A DNA stretch of 64,000 nt from Chersky-840 sp963848335 (GTDB lineage: Bacteria; Actinomycetota; Acidimicrobiia; Acidimicrobiales; UBA8190), in assembly GCA_963848335.1 (NCBI GenBank), contig CAWKDD010000001.1, forward strand, positions 930,001-994,000, in the 5' to 3' direction. The position numbers and the translations under genes were made by a program. Numbering within the stretch: the first letter of the stretch is position 1; each line of letters starts with the position of its first letter. Shown in pieces: positions 18,979 through 28,350 of this stretch. The notes beneath the pieces are model-generated. The model had not been told where the DNA came from. It worked only from the letters and a program-made list of their open reading frames with translations, and ran no database searches.

Positions 18979-19641
18979 GTGCCCCGGTCCTCGCCGGCAG
19001 AGCTGAAGGCCCTCATCCGGGACTTCCGCCGCGACCAGATCGTCGACGTGGCCCGCCGGTTGTTCGGCGAACGCGCCACGACCGAGGTCCCCATGGACGA
19101 GATCGCCACCGAGGCCGGGGTGGCACGCTCGACGCTGTACGTGTACTTCGCCAATCGCGACGAGCTGCTCCGGGCTTGTCTCCAGAGGATGCACCGGCTG
19201 CTCCTCGATTCGATCGTGGCGGCGTGGGAGCGCGACAGCGCCCCGGTCGAGCGCCTCCGCACGCTCGTGCTCGGCATGCTGGAGCGCATCGACGAGAACC
19301 CCGCCTTCTTCCGTCTGGCCGTGGCCACCCAGGGCGCGCCCAACCAACTGGCCTCGACCGTCGGCGCCGAGCTCGACCTCATCGGGCTCGACGTCGCCGG
19401 GCTCATCCACGACGTGATCGAGCAGGGCACGAAGTCGGGGGACTTCCGGTTGCTCGACGCCGACAAGGCCACGACGTTCGTGGGCCAGCAGCTCTACGGA
19501 GCCATGTCGGTCCGGGCCGGCGACCCCGCCCCCGCGGCCGTCGAAGAGGCGGCCGACGAGCTGTGCACGTTCCTGCTGCACGGCCTGGCCGGTCCGGCCC
19601 TGGCCGCCATCCACGCCGTGAGCGTCGAGCCCGCGGGCTGA
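18979..19641 (+). CDS. TetR/AcrR-family transcriptional regulator
   Basis: A 220-residue protein from a GTG one base after the P450 stop. The N-terminal helix-turn-helix shows DQIVDVARRLFGERATTEVP, IATEAGVARSTLYVYFANRDE, which is the TetR_N pattern. The C-terminal ligand-binding domain is helical and lacks recognisable specificity. Probably represses the P450 operon through the palindrome at 17689-17711. Confidence 0.9.
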   Translation: MPRSSPAELKALIRDFRRDQIVDVARRLFGERATTEVPMDEIATEAGVARSTLYVYFANRDELLRACLQRMHRLLLDSIVAAWERDSAPVERLRTLVLGMLERIDENPAFFRLAVATQGAPNQLASTVGAELDLIGLDVAGLIHDVIEQGTKSGDFRLLDADKATTFVGQQLYGAMSVRAGDPAPAAVEEAADELCTFLLHGLAGPALAAIHAVSVEPAG

Positions 19642-19746
19642 AGCGGCTCGGTGCAGGAGCGTTGCGGCCCAGCCCGGCCCGCCGGTCGGGCACAGCGCCG
19701 GGCCCGGCGGTCGACGGGTGTGGACCGGGCGGCGCACAATGGGGCC

Positions 19747-21026
19747 GTGCGTCGTCGCCGTCCGAGCCCGGGTTCCGCGCCCAAGGTCGCTCCCGACGGC
19801 GACGCCGCCTTGGACCTGACGGTCCTGGCCGTACCCTTCTACTTCGCCAGCATGGCGGCGGAGTACCTGTGGCTGCGCCGGCGCGCCGCCCAGCGGGGAC
19901 CCACCGCCGGGGACTACGAGAAGCGCGACACCCTGGCCAGCCTGGCCATGGGGGTGGGCAGCCTGGTGGCGCCGCTGGTGATGCCGAAGCTGCTCAAGCC
20001 CTTCACGCCCGGACGCGGCCGCTACGGCAAGGCCCTGGTGGTCGGAGCCGTCGGCGCGGTCGCCGCCACCACCGTCGCCGACGCCGTGACGAGGCGGATC
20101 GAAGCTCGTCAGGCAGAGGCTCGGGAGCTCGTCGGCCCGGAGATCGTGGGTCCCGAGCTCGTGGGCAACGGGTCCGCCCCGACGTTCGCCCCGGGCCGAG
20201 CGGCGCACCGCAGCGCGCCTGGCGCGACAGGTGTCGTCGGTGGGCGGGGTGGTATCGGTGGTGGCGGGGGGCGTGGCCCTCACCACCACGTGGGCGTCGG
20301 GCACCACCGCCGAGCGCCTGTGGCGGCGCCGGCTCCTGCCCGACCTCGGCACCGGGCCGCTTGGCCCTGGCGGCCGCCATCGCGGCATGGGACTTCCTGT
20401 ACTACTGGGACCACCGCTTCATGCACACCAGCCGCTACATGTGGGCCATCCACGTGGTGCACCACTCGAGCGAGCACTACAACCTGTCGACGGCGCTGCG
20501 CCAACCGGTGGCCGAAGCCTTCGGCACCTTCGTCCCCTTCGGCTCGCTGTGTCTGTTCGGCATCCGCCCCGGGCTGGTCGAATCGGCGCGGGGCGTGAAC
20601 CTGCTCTACCAGTACTGGATCCACACCGAGACCATCGGGGCCCTGGGTCAGGCCGAGACCGTCCTCAACACGCCCTCGCACCACCGGGTGCACCACGGCT
20701 CGAACCGGCAGTACCTCGACCGCAACCACGGCAGCATCCTCATCCTTTGGGACCGGCTCTTCGGTACCTTCGAGCCCGAAGGCGATCGCGTCGTGTACGG
20801 GCTGACCAAGAACATCAACACCTTCAACCCGGGCCGGATCGCCACCCACGAGTACGTGGAGATGCTGCGAGACGTGGCGGCTTCGACGAGCTGGCGCGAG
20901 CGCCTGTCGTACGTGGTGCGCGGGCCGGGGTGGGCCACCGCCCATCGGGCTGAACGGATGGCGGCCTCCGGCTTCGGCGCCACCGCCACGGCGGCATCGG
21001 ACCTCGAGGTGCCGGTCAGCGCCTGA
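19747..21026 (+). CDS. Sterol desaturase/fatty acid hydroxylase-family membrane protein (two frameshifts)
   Basis: Joined across breaks near 20195 and 20357 (each repaired by removing one base), the product has about 425 residues. It has membrane helices and the histidine clusters of di-iron desaturase/hydroxylases: WDHRFMH, VHHSSEHYN and SHHRVHHGSN. These cap a membrane-embedded di-iron site that uses O2 to hydroxylate or desaturate a lipid. The N-terminal 160 residues include YFASMAAEYLWLRRR and a domain of unknown role. Start GTG at 19747 precedes the conserved part. The neighbouring P450 also oxidises lipids in other systems. Confidence 0.8.
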
Positions 21027-21058
21027 GCTCCGGGCGCTCACCGGGGACGGAGGGTCCC

Positions 21059-22054
21059 GTGGACATCCGTACCGAAGCCGCCATCGCCGCCTTCGTGCCG
21101 TCGTTGCTGTGGCTGGTGCTCGTCTACAGCCGCGACCGCTACGAGAAGGAGCCCAAGTGGCTCGTGGCCAAGCTCTACGTCATGTCGGTCCTGGCCGTCG
21201 CCTTGGCGTTCGTGCTGGAGTCGCTCGTCGGACCGCGCCTGACCGGCGCGGCCGGCGTCGTCATCGGGGGCGCGCTCGCTGGTGGGGCTCATCGAGGAGG
21301 GATCCAAGTTCGCGGTGCTCGTGCTCGGCACGCGCCGGAGCCCGAACCTCAACGAGCCCGTCGACGGCATGGTCTACGCCATCGGCGGTGGCCCTGGGCT
21401 TCGCCGGCCTCGAGTCGCTGACCTACATCCTGCGCAGCTACGACGTGGGTCTGGCGTACCACCTGTCCCCGTCGTCGGCCGCCCATCTGGCCCTCGTCGT
21501 CGACGGCGCCGGTGCGCGCCCTGGCGGGCAACCTCGGGCACATGGCCTGGACGGGCATCATCGGCTACGCCTACGGCCGCCGGCGCTGCGGGATCGGGAG
21601 CCGCGCCGCGGTGTTCGGCGCGCCTACCTGGTGGCGGCGGCCGGCCACGCCGCCTACGACGCGCTGTTGGGCCTCGACGCCTCGGTGCTGGCCTTCACGG
21701 TGCTCGCCGTGGGGGTGGTGCTCTACGTCCATCTCTTTCGCCGGGCTTTGGCCGCGTCCCCCTTCCGTCATCACCAGGTGCGGGCCCGTCCCATCTCGCC
21801 CGCCGCCGGCACTGCGCCGCCGCGGCGGTTCGCACCCGACGCCCTCGTCCCCCGGACCGGGCTGCGCGGCGTGGGCGCAGCCCGATCCCACCAGCCATCT
21901 CGTCGGGCAGCTGCCTCCGGGACTGCCCGTGCAGGTCGTCGAACGCCTCGGTGCCTGGGCCCACGTCCTCACCTCGACGGGGTGGTCGGGCTGGGTCGAC
22001 GGCCGCGCCCTGGAGGCCGACGAGGCGCCCGGGGAGCCGCGGCTGCGTCGTTGA
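21059..22054 (+). CDS. PrsW-family intramembrane protease with SH3-like tail (several frameshifts)
   Basis: Pieces in three frames join into about 330 residues. The PrsW/RsiW-protease family signatures are present: RDRYEKEPKW, LIEEGSKF with the catalytic-type Glu-Glu, GMVYAIG..ALGFAGLES, and GNLGHMAWTGIIGYAYG with a conserved His. Breaks near 21285, 21388, 21505, 21590 and 21870 are mostly repaired by deleting one G (for example CGGTG to CGTG). After the last helix a C-terminal module with VGQLPPGLPVQVVERLGAWA and STGWSGWVDGRAL looks like a bacterial SH3 domain. Substrates of this homologue are unknown. Confidence 0.72.
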
Positions 22055-22148
22055 CCGGCGCCGTGGTTGTCGAGGTGAAGGCGCCCGGGGCACCATGGGG
22101 CGGCGCCGGGGACCGGGCGCAGCGACGAGGGGGCACAGGGGCACTCCG

Positions 22149-23587
22149 ATGAACGTTCTTCTCGTGACGCTCGACCAGTTCCGCGGGCGACTGCCTGTCG
22201 GTGGCCGGCCACCCCGTGGTGCAGACGCCGAACCTCGACCGGCTGGCAGGCGAGGGGCGTGCGTTTCGCCCGGCACTACAGCCAGGCCGCCCCGTGCGGG
22301 CCGGGCCGGGCCTGTCTCTACACGGGGACCTACCAGATGAACAACCGTGTGGTGGGCAACGGCACCCCCCTCGACTTCCGCTTCGACAACGTGGCCAGAG
22401 CGGCACGACGCGCCGGGTACGTCCCGACCCTCTTCGGCTACACCGACCAGGGCATCGACCCCAGGACGGCCACGGGGCCCGACGACGCCCGGCTGTGGAC
22501 GTACCAGGGCTTCTTACCCGGCTTCGACGTGGCCCTGGACCTGCCCGACGAACAGGACGCGTGGCGGGCGTGGCTCGTCGGCCTCGGCTACGACGTGCCC
22601 GTCGGCGGCGACCCCGCCCTGGCGGGCGAACCCGATCGCCCCGATGCCCTCGGGGTGTCGGCGTTCCTGAGCGACACGGTCATCGCCTGGCTCGAGCGTC
22701 AGGACGGACCGTGGTTCGCGCACGCCAGCTACTTCCGCCCCCACCCGCCCTATGCCGCCGCGGGCCGGTGGGCGCGCCGCTACGACCCCGAGTCGTTGCC
22801 ACCCGTGCCGGGGCCACCCGATCGGGACATGCCGTTCTGCGGCCGGCTCGCCGATGTGCGGGCGCCGGCCGACGACCACGAGCTTCGTGCGCTGCAGGCG
22901 CAGTACCTGGGAATGATCTCCGACGTCGACGCCCAGCTCGGCCGCGTCCTCGACAGCCTGCGACGCTCTGGGGATGTGGGACGACACCTTCGTCGTGGTC
23001 ACCTCCGACCACGGCGAGCAGCTCGGGGACCAGGGGACCCTCGGCAAGGGAGGCCCCTTCGAGTCGAGCTACCACATCCCGGGGATCGTGCGCGACCCCC
23101 GTCTGGGCGAGGGCCACGGAGGTGTCGTCACGGAGCTTCACGGAGAACGTCGACGTCTTCCCCACCATCTGCGAGGCCATCGGCATCGAGGTCCCGGCGC
23201 AGTGCGACGGCATGCCCCTCACCCCCTTCCTGCGGGGGGAGCGCGCCGCCGTGGTGGCGCGACGCCGCGCACTGGGAGTACGACTGGCGCTGGGAGTACA
23301 TCTACCGCGGCCCCCAGGCCTGGCCCTGGGACCGCCGCCTGGACTCCATGCACCTGGCCGTCCTGCGCTCGGAGTCGCTGGCCTACGTCCAGTACGGCAA
23401 GGGAGAGTGGCGATGCTTCGACCTCGCCGCCGACCCGACGTGGCGCACCGAGCTCACCGACCCCGGTGTCGTCCTGGAGCAGGCGCAGTCCATGCTGACG
23501 TGGCGCTCCCGGCACGCCGATCGCTCCCTCAGCGGCATGCTGACCTACGACGGGGGGGTGGGTCGGGTGCCCGACCGCGTGACGTGA
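22149..23587 (+). CDS. Phosphonate monoester hydrolase-like sulfatase-family enzyme (frameshifted)
   Basis: About 477 residues after joining five +1 breaks (near 22190, 22262, 22972, 23137 and 23255). Metal ligand Asp is in LVTLDQFRG, the formylglycine motif is CGPGR (about Cys49, Arg53), and SDHGEQLGDQGTLGKG supplies the Asp-His pair and Lys. Several stretches (LYTGTYQMNNR, GYVPTLFGYTD, YFRPHPPY, the tail TWRSRHADRSLS) resemble the characterised Rhizobium and Burkholderia phosphonate monoester hydrolases more than arylsulfatases. Those enzymes split phosphonate and phosphate esters and are catalytically promiscuous. It overlaps the next gene by GTGA. Confidence 0.82.
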
Positions 23588-24129
23588 CGCTCCACGAGCT
23601 GCTCGAGGTGCTGGAGGCCATGGCGTCGGAGCCGTCGGAGGACACTCCGGGCCTGAGCGAGCTCGACCATGGCCTGCAGTGCGCCTTCGAGCTGGCCCGG
23701 TCCCACCCCGACGACCGCCAGCTGCAGCTGGCCGGGCTGGTCCACGACATCGGGCACCGCTACGGGCCCGACGAGCACCACGGCGTGCTCGGTGCCCAGC
23801 GTGTGCGGGGCCTGCTCGGCCACCGGGTGGCGGATGTGGTGGCGGGGCACGTCCCGGCCAAGCGCTACCTGGTGGCGACCGACCCCTCGTACCGGGGGTG
23901 GCTCTCCACCGAGAGCACGCGCACCCTCGGCCTCCAGGGCGGTCCGCTCTCTCCCGACGAGATGGCGTCGTTCCTGTCCGGGCCCCACGCCCACGATGCC
24001 GTCGCGTTGCGCCGCGCCGACGAGGCCGCCAAGGTGCCGGGTCGTCGGGTCCCGGCCCTGGCGCATTGGGTGCCCGTGCTCCGGGACGAGACCGTGCTCC
24101 GGGACGAGGCCACACACGGTGAGGCATGA
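23584..24129 (+). CDS. PhnZ/TmpB-like HD-domain oxygenase
   Basis: A 181-residue HD-domain protein starting at a GTG that overlaps the upstream stop (GTGA). Metal ligands can be followed as His in LDHGLQ, His-Asp in LVHDIGHRYG, His in EHHG, His in GHVPAKRYL and Asp in RRADEAAK. The motifs GHVPAKRYL, LGLQGGPLSPDE and LRRADEAAK are those of HD proteins in phosphonate-degradation operons, whose best-known members (PhnZ, TmpB) are mixed-valent di-iron oxygenases cleaving C-P bonds of hydroxylated phosphonates. Related myo-inositol-oxygenase-like reactions cannot be excluded. Pairing with a phosphonate-ester hydrolase supports a phosphonate role. Confidence 0.8.
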   Translation: MTLHELLEVLEAMASEPSEDTPGLSELDHGLQCAFELARSHPDDRQLQLAGLVHDIGHRYGPDEHHGVLGAQRVRGLLGHRVADVVAGHVPAKRYLVATDPSYRGWLSTESTRTLGLQGGPLSPDEMASFLSGPHAHDAVALRRADEAAKVPGRRVPALAHWVPVLRDETVLRDEATHGEA

Positions 24130-24139
24130 TGAGCGGCCC

Positions 24140-24700
24140 ATGCGGAGGATGCTCGGACTAGGGGTTCTGGCCGTCTTGCTGGCGGCCTGTGGCGGATCCC
24201 CATCTCCCGCCACCACGACGACAGGGTCGGCCCCTCCCCGTGGTCTGGGCGTGTCGCTGGCCAAAGTGGCGTCGTTCTTCGACACCCACGGTGCCGAGGG
24301 GCAGTACTGGAGAACGACGCAGAGCCTCTCCGCGGCCCAGGGGTGCAGCCAGTTCTGTGGAGAGAACGATGAATCGGGCGGTGACGGGACCGGGTGCGTC
24401 ATCGGGATCCTCGGCCCCGTCGGCAACGTCGATTCGATCGGGATGACCTGCACCCCCGGCGGGCCTCTCAGCACCACCGATGCTTCACCCCTGACCGACC
24501 GGGCTGCAGCGTCGCTGCTCTCTGCCAGCGTGCAACGGTTCGCGCCGTCGGCGGCGTCGTGTGTCTCGCCCCATCTGGATGCGACCCTGAGGCGCGGGTC
24601 CACCAGGACGTTGTGCACGGGCCCGGGTGTGACCGTCGAGCTCAGCAGCGCCTCCGTGTCACACAAGCGCACCATCAGCATGACCATCCAGACAGCGTGA
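24140..24700 (+). CDS. Putative lipoprotein of unknown function
   Basis: A 186-residue protein with a lipoprotein signal peptide MRRMLGLGVLAVLLAACGGS, the lipobox being LAAC. After a Ser/Thr/Pro linker the mature domain has about five further cysteines (around CSQFCGEN, GCVIG, TCTPGG, SCVSP and LCTGPG), suggesting disulfides outside the membrane. I do not recognise the fold. It follows the HD oxygenase gene by ten bases and is probably cotranscribed, so it may serve as a surface or binding component. Confidence 0.72.
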   Translation: MRRMLGLGVLAVLLAACGGSPSPATTTTGSAPPRGLGVSLAKVASFFDTHGAEGQYWRTTQSLSAAQGCSQFCGENDESGGDGTGCVIGILGPVGNVDSIGMTCTPGGPLSTTDASPLTDRAAASLLSASVQRFAPSAASCVSPHLDATLRRGSTRTLCTGPGVTVELSSASVSHKRTISMTIQTA

Positions 24701-24756
24701 CCAAGCAGACAGCCAGACGATCCCGATCCCGGAGGGATCCCGTCGAGCGACGGGGG

Positions 24757-26709
24757 TCAGCTGTTGGCGGCGGTGAAGCGGTCGCGGATGGCGCGAGCGG
24801 TCTTCTTGGCCTCGTACATGGCCTCGTCGGCCTGACGCACGAGCAGCATGGGGTCGGTGTCGGTGTCGCACTGGGCCAGGGCCACGCCCACGCTCGCCTC
24901 CAGGGGCACGAGCACGTCTTGTACGGGGATCCGGCACTGCGCCACGCTGTCGCGGATGCGCTCGACCACCGTGTCGCCGCTGCAGCTGTGGTCGTGGCAC
25001 AACACCACCAGGAACTCGTCGCCGCCGAGGCGTCCCACCACGTCGCATTCGTGGGTGGCCTGCATGAGGGCCATGGCCGTGGCCAGGATGGCGGTGTCGC
25101 CCACCTCGTGCCCATAGGTGTCGTTCAGGGGCTTGAGCCCGTCGAGGTCGATGAAGAGCACGGCGACGGTCTCGCCCGCCCCCCGCCGGCGGCTCACGTC
25201 GTGGGTGAGGAAGTCGAAGATGGCGGCGCGGTTGAGCAGCCCGGTGAGCGCGTCGTGGGTGGCCGCCTCGTGCAGGAGCTGGCGCTGCAGCTCGCGCTCA
25301 CGGATGCGGATGGCGAGGGTGTCGACCGAGGCCTGCAGGGCGTGGCCGGTCCGGCCCGGCAGCGGGGTGAGCAATTCGGGGTCGGAGAGGTCCTCGGCTG
25401 CCAGCGCCACGGCCTTGGCCTCCACGGCGCGCAGGGTCGAGGCCATGTCGTTGAACGCTTCGGTGGTGGTGACCACCTCACGGGGCCCCGAATCGGGCAG
25501 TCGGGCCAGGTCGAAGTCCCCGCTGTGGACCTGCTGGGCCGCGGCGGCCAGCTTCTTGAGCGGCCGGGTGAGCACCCGGCCACCGACCACCACACCGCCC
25601 AGGCACACCAGCGCCAGCAGGGCGAGGAAGACGATCTCGCCGAAGAGCCGGCCCGAGGCCGCCGAGGCCTGCGCCAGCGCCGTGTTGTGGAGGTCCTGGG
25701 ACGCCGACGTCACGAGCTTGTCGAGGTCGGTGAGGTAGTGGATCCCCGGCGTCATGGACGTGCCGGCGAAGGTGGTGTTGCCGACGAACGGTGGGGTCGT
25801 GCCGTTGATGGCGACCGACACCCCCTGTTGGATGGTGGCCGCGAATTGCCGGTCCGAGGGATCGCTCTGCAAGTGGCGCCACGCCTGTTCGGCGTTGGGG
25901 CTGAGTTGGCCGGCGAACTCTCCGGTGGCGGTCTTGAAGTCCCCGGCGGCCTGGATGAGCACCTGCTTGGAGTCGGCCGGCCCGATGCCCTCGAGGACGA
26001 AGATGGCACCTTCGATCTCCTGACCACCGGCCAGGAACGCCTGGAAGGTCTGGCGCAGTGCCGACGCGTGCACTTCGAACGATCCCGGCGGTTGCCACGT
26101 GGCGATGTCGGACTGGAGGTGGTTGTAGTCGCCGAACCAGACGTTGTCGATGTCGGTCGCCATCTTGTCGAGGAAGTTGTGCACGTCGGTGAACGACACC
26201 GACTTCGCCTCCACTTGGGGGATCATCGCCTGCAGCTCCAAGACGTCGGCCCGCAGTGTGGGGGTGGACGAGAACGTCGGGTAGTCGGCGATGTTGGCGG
26301 TGGCCTGCTTCAGCTGCTGGCTGTAGGGGATGGCCGGGTGTAGCAGCGTGTCGAGCTCGGGTTCGCCGATGCCGATCTGCGCCGCGTAGGACACGGCGGA
26401 GAGCGGGACCTCGAGCGTGTTCATCTGGGCCCGGGCCGAGGCGACGACCTGTAGGTCGGTGGCTTCCTTGGCCACCACCTGCGCGTCCTGGCGGAACTTC
26501 AGCGCGGAGACCGCCGACGAGACGATGAGGATCCCGGTGGCGAGCATGGGCAACAGGACCACGGCGGTGAGCAGCAGGCGGACCCCGGGGTGGCGGAGGG
26601 ACCTGGCGCTCGGAGCGCGTTGCTCTTCCTCGAGTTCCACACCGGATCTCGCTTCGCTTGCGGTTGGCCGAGTACCGCCACCGGACTGGTTCTGGGGTGT
26701 CGTCGCCAT
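24757..26709 (-). CDS. Membrane-anchored diguanylate cyclase (HAMP-GGDEF)
   Basis: About 650 residues from the ATG at 26709; the frame is open to 26853, which is an alternative start. One helix near residue 40, an extracytoplasmic sensory region of about 280 residues that is largely helical, and a second helix near 355 (LFGEIVFLALLALVCLGGVVVG) lead to a HAMP domain and a C-terminal GGDEF domain with VGRLGGDEFLVVL and the FIDLDGLKPLND metal site. It should make cyclic di-GMP from two GTP. The residue at the inhibitory RxxD position is His (HECD), so product inhibition may be absent. It is convergent with the lipoprotein gene. Confidence 0.9.
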   Translation of the reverse strand: MATTPQNQSGGGTRPTASEARSGVELEEEQRAPSARSLRHPGVRLLLTAVVLLPMLATGILIVSSAVSALKFRQDAQVVAKEATDLQVVASARAQMNTLEVPLSAVSYAAQIGIGEPELDTLLHPAIPYSQQLKQATANIADYPTFSSTPTLRADVLELQAMIPQVEAKSVSFTDVHNFLDKMATDIDNVWFGDYNHLQSDIATWQPPGSFEVHASALRQTFQAFLAGGQEIEGAIFVLEGIGPADSKQVLIQAAGDFKTATGEFAGQLSPNAEQAWRHLQSDPSDRQFAATIQQGVSVAINGTTPPFVGNTTFAGTSMTPGIHYLTDLDKLVTSASQDLHNTALAQASAASGRLFGEIVFLALLALVCLGGVVVGGRVLTRPLKKLAAAAQQVHSGDFDLARLPDSGPREVVTTTEAFNDMASTLRAVEAKAVALAAEDLSDPELLTPLPGRTGHALQASVDTLAIRIRERELQRQLLHEAATHDALTGLLNRAAIFDFLTHDVSRRRGAGETVAVLFIDLDGLKPLNDTYGHEVGDTAILATAMALMQATHECDVVGRLGGDEFLVVLCHDHSCSGDTVVERIRDSVAQCRIPVQDVLVPLEASVGVALAQCDTDTDPMLLVRQADEAMYEAKKTARAIRDRFTAANS

Positions 26710-26886
26710 GGGCTCGGGAAAGTTGTCGACAGGGGAGGCCCCGTCCTTGACCCGTTGCGCGTCCTCGCAGTTCACGGCACCGATTTCGCCCTTCGAGCCC
26801 GGGCCCGGCGGGGCCCTCACCGCACCCGGTCGCGTGTCAGGGTGCTGTGACACGGCCGTGGGTCTTTTCGGGGGCCCGGGGCGGCC

Positions 26887-28350
26887 CTACGGCGCCACGA
26901 ACACGGTCTTGCGGTGGACCATCTCCTCGATGCCGGCCCGCCCTCCTTCGCGCCCGAACCCGCTCTGTTTGAAGCCGCCGAAGGGCGTGGTGGGCGAGAC
27001 GCCGCCCCTGCCGTTGACGACCACGGTCCCCGCCTCGAGCTCACGCACGAAGCGCTGGACGCGACGCACGTCATCGGTGTGCAGGTAGGCCGCCAGGCCG
27101 AAGGCGCTGTCGTTCGCCTTGTGCAGGGCTTCGTCGTCGGTCCGGAATGCCGAAATGGCCTGCACAGGCCCGAACACCTCGTTGCGGGCCAGATCGCTGT
27201 CGTGGTCGACGTCCCCGAAGACGGTGGGGGCGACGAACCATCCCTGGGCCAGGTCACCGCGGAGGCGCTGTCCACCGGCTAGGAGGGTGGCCCCGTCGGC
27301 CCGGGCCCGGTCGATGACGCCCAGGATCCGGTCCATGGCCGCCTCGGTCACCACCGGGCCCACTACCGTGGCCGGGTCGAGCGGGTCTCCGACCCGGAGG
27401 GACCCCAAGGTGGCGAGGACCTTGTCGACCACCTCGTCGTAGACGTCGACATGGACATAGAGACGCGTGGGCAGCGCGCAACCCTGACCGGCGAGCAACG
27501 CCGTCCCGGTCACCGCGGCCATGGTGGCGGCCACGTCGAGATCGGCGTCGGGGAAGACGATGTTCGGTGACTTGCCGCCGAGCTCCAGAGCCAGCGGCGT
27601 GAGGTTGGGCGCGGCGTGTGCCATGAGGATGCGGGCTGTCGCGCTCCCGCCCGTGAAGCTGATCTTGTCCACGCCCGGATGCGCCACCAGTGCCGAACCC
27701 GCGTCGGCGCCGCCCACGACGACGTTGAGCACCCCGGGGGGAAGGCCCGCTTCGAGCGCCAGCTCGGCGAAGCGCAGCATTCCGAAAGGGGCGATCTCGG
27801 GGGGCTTGGCCACCACCGCGTTCCCCGCCGCCAGGGCGGGGCCGCACTTCTGGCCCATCCCCATCATCGAGCCGTTCCAGGGTGGGATGACGGCCACGAC
27901 CCCGTAAGGCTCGAGCGCGACGTAGCTGAGCCCGGGCTCCGACGACAGCATCTCCCCGTCGAGCTTGTCGCACCACCCCGCGTAGTAGCGGACCCAGGCC
28001 GCGGCGTAGGAGCCGACGTTCATGACGCTGACCGGCGTGCCGTTGTCGAGGGCGGCGAGCTCGGCGGACTCGGGGCCGTGGCGCTCGAGCAGCTCCGCCA
28101 ACCGGAACAGGATGGCGGCCCGCTTGCCCGGGCGCATCGCCGCCCACTTCCCCTGCGCGTGGCGCGCGGCGTGCACCGCCGCGTCCACCTCGTCGGCCCC
28201 GGCCAGGCCCACCTCGGCCTGGACCGCGCCGGTGGCCGCGTAGCGGTGTCGGTACGTCCCCGCCCCGTCACCCACCCTCCAGTCGGCCCCGATCAGATGT
28301 CCCTGGGCCGCCAGGCGGGTCACGGTCCCCGACTCGGGCGTCGTCCTCAT
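26887..28350 (-). CDS. NAD(P)-dependent aldehyde dehydrogenase
   Basis: A 487-residue member of the ALDH superfamily. The general-base Glu lies in LALELGGKSPNIVF, the catalytic Cys in LLAGQGCALPTRL, the cofactor loop in ISFTGGSATAR and the Asn-based site in VIPPWNGSM; the C-terminal FGGFKQSGFGREGG is diagnostic. The ATG at 28350 overlaps the stop of the upstream SDR (ATGA), so the two form an operon, with the SDR possibly oxidising an alcohol to the aldehyde. The substrate is unknown. The frame continues upstream but without conserved sequence. Confidence 0.94.
   Translation of the reverse strand: MRTTPESGTVTRLAAQGHLIGADWRVGDGAGTYRHRYAATGAVQAEVGLAGADEVDAAVHAARHAQGKWAAMRPGKRAAILFRLAELLERHGPESAELAALDNGTPVSVMNVGSYAAAWVRYYAGWCDKLDGEMLSSEPGLSYVALEPYGVVAVIPPWNGSMMGMGQKCGPALAAGNAVVAKPPEIAPFGMLRFAELALEAGLPPGVLNVVVGGADAGSALVAHPGVDKISFTGGSATARILMAHAAPNLTPLALELGGKSPNIVFPDADLDVAATMAAVTGTALLAGQGCALPTRLYVHVDVYDEVVDKVLATLGSLRVGDPLDPATVVGPVVTEAAMDRILGVIDRARADGATLLAGGQRLRGDLAQGWFVAPTVFGDVDHDSDLARNEVFGPVQAISAFRTDDEALHKANDSAFGLAAYLHTDDVRRVQRFVRELEAGTVVVNGRGGVSPTTPFGGFKQSGFGREGGRAGIEEMVHRKTVFVAP

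Noticed and set aside
17592..19472. 626-residue minus-strand frame over the P450 and TetR genes
   Set aside because: Antisense shadow of two intact conserved genes; no domain in its translation.
21059..23587. Programmed frameshifting in PrsW and the phosphonate hydrolase
   Set aside because: Five breaks per gene, no slippery heptamers with structures, and the same type of break in unrelated genes argue for sequence error.
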